Shown piece by piece: positions 56,823 through 64,000 of a DNA stretch of 64,000 nucleotides. Both the position numbers and the translations under genes were made by a program. Source of the DNA: Chrysopilus asiliformis (Eukaryota; Arthropoda; Insecta; Diptera; Rhagionidae); the NCBI GenBank assembly GCA_964034945.1, contig OZ035962.1, positions 102,684,784 through 102,748,783 on the forward strand, written 5' to 3'. The notes below the pieces were generated by a model. That model saw only the letters and a program-made list of their open reading frames with translations, had not been told where the DNA came from and made no database searches. Numbering within the stretch: the first letter of the stretch is position 1; every line of letters starts with the position of its first letter.

Positions 56823-57325
56823 TTATACCCGTATGGTGAAACCAAAGGGTATATTAGATATTAGATTTGCCTTACCGTTTGTAACGCCAAGATCCCGTTA
56901 TCATACACAAAAATTAATTACACCAGTGTGTTTAGAATGATAAAAAAAATTGAATTTTGCATGTCCGCCCGTCTGTTCGTCCGTCTGTCCGTCTGTCTGT
57001 CGGCACGGACTGAGCTACAGACTTGAAATTTTGTGCACATCCGTACCCCCCGGTAACCCACATACGAACGAAAACGTTTTTTTGTTAATATCTCAAAAAG
57101 GGTGCATCTTATCAAAAAAGTGCAAGAACAAAAGTTATTTAGGATATAATTCTACATAAAACTCCTATACATCAAAATCCGATTGGAATAAATTTTAAAA
57201 AATCTTATTGGAAAGTTAGACTTCAAAGTGGAGTGTTGATACAACTGTTCGCCGTTCAATTAAATCACCATACGGGTTTTCAATAATTGCCAATTGGCAA
57301 TTATAGCTTTTGTTATGTTTTTTTG
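56823..57325 (-). repeat. CACCATACGGGT-family dispersed repeat, copy 3 (inverted)
   Basis: Inverted ends ACCCGTATGGTGA at 56827-56839 and the complement at 57265-57277. Same blocks as copy 1 in reverse: CCGTTTGTAACGCCAAGATC, ATTACACCAGTGTG, GTCCGTCTGTCC tract, ATCAAAATCCGATTGGAATA. The outer 45-bp extension (AATTGCCAATTGGCAATTAT) is also conserved. Confidence 0.8.
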
Positions 57326-57702
57326 TGTGCGATTGTTGCAAAAATTATTAAACCCAACATCAAATTTTGAAGGTTTCGGAAAAATTGGGAACAAACATTT
57401 TTCCCAGTTATCATCCTCAAATTAAGTAGAAGGAAGTCGCCAAGCGACGGACGGCCCCTAACATCGGACACTTGCTAGATATCAGGATGTTGAAACCCAA
57501 AGTCATGGCCAATATTAACAAAAATGGCCAGCGAAGTCAAAGATTTAAAATTTCGAACCTAAAAAATTTCAGAGTTCTACATACTATCACAGAGCGAGAT
57601 CATTCGTAAAGTGTGGCGTTAATTTATTGTTTTAATAAATTTTACTTTTATAAAATTTTCAGTATGACTCACCATTTTCGAGAAAATAGAAAAATACTTC
57701 AG

Positions 57703-57719
57703 GCACCACGTTGGGCGCC
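57703..57719 (-). other. tRNA-Lys-type primer-binding site of an LTR retrotransposon
   Basis: Minus strand TGGCGCCCAACGTGG is complementary to the 3' end of animal tRNA-Lys including the CCA tail (CCACGTTGGGCGCCA on the plus strand). It sits one base downstream, on the minus strand, of a sequence ending GGTCATAACA, as expected for an LTR ending in CA. Downstream of the site the element is cut off within about 50 bp by a 143-bp-unit-like fragment (TTTTCTCGAAAATGGTGAGT). Confidence 0.6.
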
Positions 57720-58300
57720 ATTGTTATGACCACAGGGAGATTACACAAATAAGGAGGGTCCTTAGTGCAAGGATGTAGGCAACAAGGGGGGCTTAGCTCG
57801 CCGGATGTGGGGGGGTTCTTTCCAAACACTAAGGATATTTGCGGCCATGACAAAATTTTGCCTACAAACAACACAACGGGATGGTGAAAGGATTGAAGGA
57901 TAAGGAAGGGAGGAAATTTTGAAACTGAATCAAACCAGCATCGCTTCTTTGACTCTCGTCTATAATCCAGACTCAGGTAATCCTGGAAAAACCAGGTTTT
58001 CTGAAAATATCTTTCTCTTCTCTCATCGTCTCCAGCCACCCATAAATAAAAAGCTCAAAAATACATTGTTAACATTTTAATTTGATCATATTAATAACAA
58101 CGACGCAATCTTCAATACGTGATAAAAATGTAGAGCGCTTATTTGAATTGTGGAACTAGTTTTAATATAATTTTGATAAATTAATAACTTAGGTATAAAT
58201 ATGTATATTAGAAATAATTAGCATGCAATCTAATTAAGAAATATCTTATTATAACCTATCATTATATTATACGTGTACGAAAAACTATCGAAGAACATTA
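57720..58300 (-). mobile_element. probable LTR fragment, right limit unknown
   Basis: Plus strand begins TGTTATGACCACAGGGAG directly after the primer-binding site, i.e. the LTR's terminal TG/CA. The LTR would extend toward higher coordinates; I could not place its other end. The 126-codon minus-strand ORF (58039-57659) crosses from the LTR through the primer site and is not a credible protein. Confidence 0.4.
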
Positions 58301-59340
58301 GCGAAAAATAAAATTTAGTCACAATGACCTTCGCCACATTTAATTATTCTAAATTGAATTACACTGAAATTTAACATTTAGGGGGGGATTTATGTGCACA
58401 ATAGGGCCCTTTGCTCGCAGAAACCACCTATCATTGAAAAATCATAAAATCTGATGTGGATTCGGTTAACACTGAATTTACTAATAAACTTTTAAATAAT
58501 TTAAGAACTTGTATTTTAAATTAAACGTAATATTTGCTGCAAGACGAAATCCTTCCAGAATAGCGACGCAATCAACGTCCGGGTAGAAATATCGGAGAAA
58601 ATTGAAGGTGGTTAAAACCAGTAATCGATGAGCAAAATAAATGAGATATAAAAACTATTCTCATTGGATAATTTTAAGCTATTTGATAATTTAACTAGTA
58701 GTCGACGAAACATATAAATGTGTTTTAAAAACTATGTTTTAATTTAACTAGTTGTATAATTTATAGCCGGGAAAGGGGCACACGTGCCTATCGTCTTAAC
58801 CTCAATTCCACGAGATTTTCACACTGCCTACTTAGAAAAATTTATCTAATCACTAAATTATTATTTGGTTAACTCTAGCCTTACTTGTCGTTAAGTTTAT
58901 TAACTTTTGTTGCCTGGCTACAAAACCTGGTCGAGTCGAACGAAGTTTATTCAAGGAGGTGCTGGAGATCCGCCCATATATTTTTGGCCCCAAAGAAAAT
59001 TCTTGGTGTTGAAAGAGGTAAATCGCCTGCTTCCTCCGCCATATGGTGATCCTTCCGCCCTTACAAGTAGTGCTATTTAGCTTTTCTAATTTATTCCAGA
59101 CCAAGAGCATGTGGTCCTGCAGAAATTTAACCTATGATTTCTTTTTTTCTCTAACTAAAATTTGAAGAATCTTACCCTTTCCCGAAAAACTGCCTAATTT
59201 TTAGCTCCTAAACACTAATTTTTCTTGTTAACCGATGGTGGAAAACATCGTTAAATAAATCCACTAAACTTAAAACTTTAAATGCAGCAAATTGCTGCTA
59301 AAGTATCCAAAAAGAAAATGTGCAGTCCTTCTACTTGCTG
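58301..59340. other. no supported feature
   Basis: May include the rest of the LTR. The 85-codon minus-strand ORF at 58853-59110 has no recognised motif. Confidence 0.35.
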
Positions 59341-59512
59341 CTAAATGAAATGGGCAGGAAGTGGAAGAAAGTTCCACGTCGCAAAGAGGAGATTAAACAC
59401 CCCCATATTAATCTATTACAAAAAAATTAACCATCCCAGGACTTATTTTCCAAGAAAAGTTAGAGTACTTTTTACGGTAATATCCTTTAAAAAAATATTT
59501 AAACAAAAACTA

Positions 59513-60459
59513 ATGAAAGTGAACGACGATTTAAAAGACTATCAGGTAAGTAGAAATCGTAGTTAATATTGTCTATCGCATTCACTCCAAAAAAATCAAA
59601 TCTCCAATTTCATTTCAGAATGGAAAACAAATTTCAAGATGCAATCCTAAGACGAATTAAAACTGTTAGGCGAATCATTATTATACGCAGGTGGGTTTAT
59701 TTTATTTTAATTTGGTTTGTCTTTCTCGTGATATTTGCATGTAAGAAATTATCGCTATTCACCATGGTAAAAAAACTATCATGAAACTCTCATGATATTT
59801 ACTGACATGATAAAATAACTATCGTGATGATCAAATATAGCAAGAGATATTGACAATTTTTGGATTTGTTTTCTTTGCTATTCGCTTTTATGGCTTACTG
59901 TTTTGCCTTATTGTTGTTGTTGTGTTTTATTTTATCGCATCGACTTTATCAGTGCCATTTGATGACATCAAAAAGAAAAGCAAAAGTCTAAATGGATGGT
60001 AATTGTTGTGACGTTTTAAAAAAATTGTGAATTTTTGAAGTTAAAGTGCAGAATTTTGTATCGTGAAAATATTAAATGTTAGTGAAATGAGTCCTGTCTA
60101 TTGGTTTTAATTAATTGGTCAAAATGTTATTATAATTCGAATGGCTAAAACGTTCACCTAGTGAAGAATGTAAAACTCGGCATTTTTGGTTGTCGCGATT
60201 GAGCAAAGATTTTTAGTTTATTCTGTGTTTTATGTTATAAGTGCAAATGTCAGATCTTGTGGTGGTTGTTGTTTTTTTTGTATTGCATGCATTCGGTGTT
60301 ATGAAAAATTGTGTTTTAAAACTGCTAGTGAAAACCTTTTTTTTTAATTTAATGTTTCTGTTTTATTTTTAGGAAAACTTGTGGATAAATCAAAAACCAA
60401 GCATCGAAGATTTAGATGAATCGGACCGAGATGGAAAATCGTTTTGGATTTTGAAGTGA
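59513..60459 (+). other. candidate exon pair, unidentified short coding sequence
   Basis: An open frame ending VNDDLKDYQ stops at a consensus donor CAG|GTAAGT (59545/59546). At 60371-60372 an acceptor (TTTTATTTTTAG) opens a 28-codon frame ENLWINQKPSIEDLDESD, RDGKSFWILK, stop at 60457, which is in phase with the donor. An alternative nearer acceptor at 59617-59618 gives only 13 more codons. I do not recognise the product. The overlap with AT-rich DNA makes chance splice sites plausible. Confidence 0.2.
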
Positions 60460-60589
60460 AAGAACTCCAACAATTTTACAGACAGACGAAAGGTTCGGTG
60501 AGCTCATTCGAAGGGAAGTAATATCTTTTCATCTAAATTTCGGTGATTTACTAATATTTCCTCTTTTTCAATTTTCAGGTAGCTGCATC

Positions 60590-60830
60590 AAAATCATATT
60601 TTAAACACATTTTATTTTTAAAAATTTGTCAATACGGTGCACAGTTTACGAGGAAGCAGGAAAAAAGTATTCCATCTGTATGGGGGAGGGGGAAAGCAGT
60701 GATTCAACTGGATTTTAGTGCGTGGATGAGTTATGTAAAATCATATTCAAAATACATTTTACCTGTACAAATTTTTCAATATGACTCACCGTTATCGAGA
60801 AAATTACAAAAAAACTGTTTCATTTGAAAA
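60590..60830 (-). repeat. 143-bp-unit family, about two units, inverted
   Basis: AAAATCATATTTTAAACACA, CGGTGCACAGTTTACGAG, GGGGAAAGCAGTGATTCAAC and ATGACTCACCGTTATCGAGA are complements of the unit blocks at 17.0-17.4 kb. Confidence 0.65.
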
Positions 60831-60834
60831 ATTT

Positions 60835-61205
60835 TAAAAAAATTCCGGAGTCTGGACGAGATGACAGTTTTTTGCGGTGCAGTTTTATACGCCTCGAGCG
60901 CATTTATCTTAAAAAAAATTCACCTTCGATGCATTTTATTAAATGACTTTCAATAGTGGGATGTTTATTTTTAATCGTTTTGCCTACGACGCATTTTTTT
61001 GTGTTTTTAAAACATAAAACACCATAAAACTTTTCATATAATTACAAACAAAAAACCAACGTTGAACAAACGCTTTGCCATTTGAGCGGACTTTCACGAT
61101 ATGTTTCGAAGCATTCACAATTCGTCCTCGCACTTGCCCCCCCCCCCCCTCCCCCACCTCTTCTCAGTCTACTCCGGTGATTTGTCCCAGATTTACACAA
61201 AAAAA
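60835..61205 (+). repeat. CGGCGCA-family dispersed repeat with decayed signature words
   Basis: CCGGAGTCTGGACGAG start-like block, three degenerate words (CCTCGAGCGCAT, CCTTCGATGCAT, CCTACGACGCAT), a poly-C/CT tract (C13 at 61137-61149), then TTTGTCCCAGATTTACACAA and AATATGATC at the 3' end. Confidence 0.55.
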
Positions 61206-61334
61206 TATGATCTCGCTATCTATATTGGCAGTTGGTAGTGGTTCAGTACAAAAGGAATTACAATATCAAAAAGGAAAAAAAAATATACAAAACATTTTTT
61301 TCATATTTTTAACACTTTTATAAATATTTAAATT

Positions 61335-61371
61335 TTTTCCTGGCGCTGCTTTTCCTTCGGTTGTGCGAAAA
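61335..61371 (+). repeat. 37-bp exact repeat, copy 1
   Basis: TTTTCCTGGCGCTGCTTTTC continuing CTTCGGTTGTGCGAAAA, identical to 63755-63791. Both copies lie within about 200 bp downstream of CGGCGCA-family sequence. Confidence 0.9.
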
Positions 61372-61374
61372 CAT

Positions 61375-62835
61375 ATTTATTAATTTTTGGAGGGTTAATT
61401 TTTTTTCCTCTGATTTTTGAAAAATAAATTTACTTTCATTAAACATTAAAAATTAAATTATATGAGAAACATAGCCACAAAAAAAATTATGCACTTTCGG
61501 ACAGTTTTCACATTTACAGAAATTACCATTCAGGATATAAATGTAAATTATTTTAAACTGCAAATTAGCGTCAATGAAACAAAAAAAAACAAGTTTATAA
61601 TTACTTTAAGGATCAGCAAGTTTTTCCATAATTTTTCTCGTTGTAGTGCGAAAAACTACTGCGAGAAATTAACTTGTGGAAAAATTTTCTCATTTGTGTG
61701 CAAAAAAATCATGGGAAATTAACCAAAAACCATATTGAAAAATGTCTTCAGGCAAAAAAAGTATGTTTTTAAAGTGTATAAAATATTAGCAAAGTAGCGA
61801 AATTAACTTTACAACATTGAATATGAAATATGCTTGCAGGGAATTTCTTTGATTAACTATTGAATAATTAAATAATAATTTTCATTTGAGGTTGGATTAA
61901 TTATGAGAATTTCCCGTGTGTGTACCGACTACAGAACATCAAAAAAGACGTGTTTTCCTTTATACAAGTATAATACCTCAAGCGATTTATAAAGTTTATC
62001 ATTAGAATATATTTCTTATGCTATCCTATCCTGTATCTGATAGGCCTTTTCAAATTTTTAACTCTATATTTTTTATCCCAATATTTATGAACATAGGCCT
62101 ACTCGTTTATTAAAGTTATAATATACAGAGTTTTCGATTTTCTTTCAACTTCTATATCGTGTCTACGTGCATGCTACTCATAAATTCTAATTAAGACTTT
62201 CACCGAGTCGCGACTAAAGATAAATTTTCATAGACACGAGATTTATTTTGAACTTGGAAAATTTCCATATTTCGTATCCTTGTTGTTGAACTTCTTTCTT
62301 GATATTAATTTAATTCGACACTAACTAACAGCGAAACGATTATTTTATTCAAATTAATTTGCTACATCAATGGAAGAAGTTTTACTTAAGATCCGTCTTA
62401 TCATTCATCTTTGAATTGTCGGCAAAGCGTATGTTTTGAAAGGCTTATCTGTTTTGCTATTGCTTTAAATATGATATATTTTTAGACAGAAACAGTTCTC
62501 ATTTGCCGCGGGAATTTGTTTATATTGAAAAGTTTGATGGTACAACTAAAATTTACCACAAAACTTAAGACATCAGTTGTATTCTTAAGAGTCATTAAAG
62601 ATTTGCTTTGCTTTCGATTATTGCAAGTCAATTTTGTGGTAGAAGTGGTACGGCAAAATGTTTATTTATTATCAAAACAGTATACGTAGATTAAAAAAAA
62701 CAGTAAATTCAACTATTTTATAGTGGGGAATCGGGACTACAACTCAAATATTTAATTTCAATTACAAACATAAGAAAATTTACAATTGCGGGGGGGGCAA
62801 TCGTCAGACATGTTTATTTAAAAAAAAATTATTTG
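61375..62835. other. AT-rich DNA, no supported gene
   Basis: The 86-codon ORF at 61462-61722 has no motif. Confidence 0.4.
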
Positions 62836-62839
62836 TATA

Positions 62840-62935
62840 AGAGAGGGAAAAAGGAGTGATTCAACTGGATTTTAGTGTATGGAACAGTTATGTAAAATCA
62901 TAATCTAAACACATTTCAACTTTAAGGAGGATCTC
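62840..62935 (-). repeat. 143-bp-unit family fragment, inverted
   Basis: GTGATTCAACTGGATTTTAG and ATGGAACAGTTATGTAAAATC match the 60.6-60.8 kb copy. Confidence 0.6.
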
Positions 62936-63404
62936 CATTACCATGACTTCTGTAACTGCAAAAAAATGCAGAAAACTAGAGCAAGATAGACTTATATAGA
63001 TCTAAATAGGAATGACTGAATACAAGTATAAACGCTTTCCCTTCCAGTTTAACAACTTTATAGCAATCATATCAAACCTTATGCTATGAATTTAAGGTTA
63101 AAATTAGCATAGAAATAAAGTTATGCAGCTGCATGTGTGTGTTTGAACTACATGAAAAATGACAGCTACGCTATAATAGCACTTTGTATGTGTCTGTGCT
63201 CACTATTCACTTACAGAGACAATGTGTGATTGTAGTAGAAATCGTTATAAAAAAGTTCAAGTCCGTCAACTGCAACTATAAAATCGCCATAAAAAAGAGG
63301 GGAAATTATTTTTGCAGTTGATTCTTATCTCCCTTTCTCGCCAAGGTATCTTCACATAAATGTGTCTCTATTTTTTTGCAGTTGGGAAAAGTCATGGTAA
63401 TTGG

Positions 63405-63560
63405 AGGGCCAACTTTATAAATTTTTCGATATGATGCAGAGTTTTCGAGAAAAAAGAAAAAAAGTATTCTATTTGTTTGAGGAAGCGGGGAAACAGTGGT
63501 TCGATTGGATTTTGATGTATTTTGGATTACCGGAATTTGTTCATTAAAATCATAGATTCT
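63405..63560 (-). repeat. 143-bp-unit family fragment, inverted
   Basis: AACTTTATAAATTTTTCGAT, GATGCAGAGTTTTCGAGAAA, AAACAGTGGTTCGATTGGAT correspond to one unit. Confidence 0.6.
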
Positions 63561-63599
63561 TGGCTTGAATGTCTGTTATATATTTGGAACCTGCATATG

Positions 63600-63720
63600 G
63601 CGTGGAGTTGCCGTGATTGTGTCTTTAAAGTTTAAAATAAACTTCACCTGCGGCTCATTTACAATTTTTTTTTTGCCGAAATTTGATTTCTTGCTTCTCG
63701 TATAAGTACAGTTTTGTTTT
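63600..63720 (+). repeat. CGGCGCA-family fragment
   Basis: CACCTGCGGCTCATTTACAA at about 63645 is a one-base variant of the signature word in the usual TTTAAA...CATTTA setting. Confidence 0.4.
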
Positions 63721-63754
63721 CTAAAAGAATCCACATTTTTCTGTTTCTAATATC

Positions 63755-63791
63755 TTTTCCTGGCGCTGCTTTTCCTTCGGTTGTGCGAAAA
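63755..63791 (+). repeat. 37-bp exact repeat, copy 2
   Basis: Identical to 61335-61371. Confidence 0.9.
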
Positions 63792-63849
63792 TTTTTGTGT
63801 GTACAATTTATTATTACATTTAGTTCTGGATTGGTACCAGTGTTGTTCC

Positions 63850-64000
63850 TCTACGCGTAGACTTTAATTGTCTACACTTCAGTGTAGACAATAGCGTAGA
63901 CAATAGATTTGGTGTAGGTGTAGACAATGTAGACATTGGCGTAGACAATGTCGACTTTGCGTAGACAATGTAGACTTTCTCATATCTGTCAAAACAAAGT
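63850..64000 (+). repeat. GTAGACAATG tandem block, runs off the window
   Basis: Irregular units GCGTAGACAATG, GTAGACATTGGC and TGTAGACTTT repeat at least eight times. An inverted start (CTACGCGTAGACTTTAATTG then TCTACACTTCAGTGTAGAC) gives a short hairpin at about 63852-63890. Confidence 0.75.

Noticed and set aside
57659..58039. 126-codon minus-strand ORF
   Set aside because: It runs across the inferred LTR edge and primer-binding site, which is not a place for coding sequence; no motif.

Overview
The window reads as AT-rich, repeat-laden nuclear DNA from an arthropod, most likely a fly (Diptera). Evidence: no dense ORFs or operons, recognisable insect-type DNA transposons (DD41D mariner, piggyBac-like, Tigger/pogo-like, PIF/Harbinger-like and hAT fragments), short introns with GTAAG donors, and dispersed repeats that pair a GGGTATA-type hairpin with CCGTCTGTC runs, a layout I associate with fly genomes. 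No confident host gene, tRNA or rRNA is visible. The window looks like an intergenic region or a large intron built mostly from transposon remains.

Layout. 0-10 kb: a GTAC-rich tandem block, two piggyBac-like MITEs, a CAGGG-ended MITE, a foldback MITE, and the first copies of two dispersed families (called here the CGGCGCA family and the CACCATACGGGT family). 10-25 kb: a perfect 62-bp-arm hairpin, a short foldback element at 13.7 kb, an ATGGAATGT minisatellite, a hAT zinc-finger fragment, a 272-bp MITE, and a second copy of the 13.7 kb foldback element with a 1.1-kb GTAATC hexamer array inside it. 25-36 kb: mostly unique AT-rich DNA, then a three-layer nest: the C-terminal coding end of a non-LTR retrotransposon is split by a 3.25-kb Tigger-like element, which is itself split by an 811-bp Tigger-like element. 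39-45 kb: a TTA-flanked MITE with a 73-bp-arm hairpin at its centre, a 1.4-kb element carrying a C2H2 zinc-finger ORF and a two-exon CIDE-N-like gene on the minus strand, a GACAGACAGACC array, and a GC-rich PIF/Harbinger-like MITE. 47-53 kb: another Harbinger-like MITE, an inverted second copy of the 20.7 kb MITE, a TAGGGTGTTTCA-ended element, and an 886-bp mariner whose transposase keeps its DD41D catalytic core but lacks the DNA-binding half. 56-64 kb: a third CACCATACGGGT copy, an LTR/primer-binding-site fragment (tRNA-Lys type, minus strand), a weak candidate exon pair, more family copies, and a GTAGACAATG tandem block running off the end.

The only intact long reading frame that encodes a recognisable protein is the truncated mariner transposase. 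The most unusual items are the CIDE-N plus zinc-finger element at 40.1-41.5 kb and the hexamer expansion that grew from the arm of a foldback element. All family assignments were made by eye from the sequence; no database search was run.
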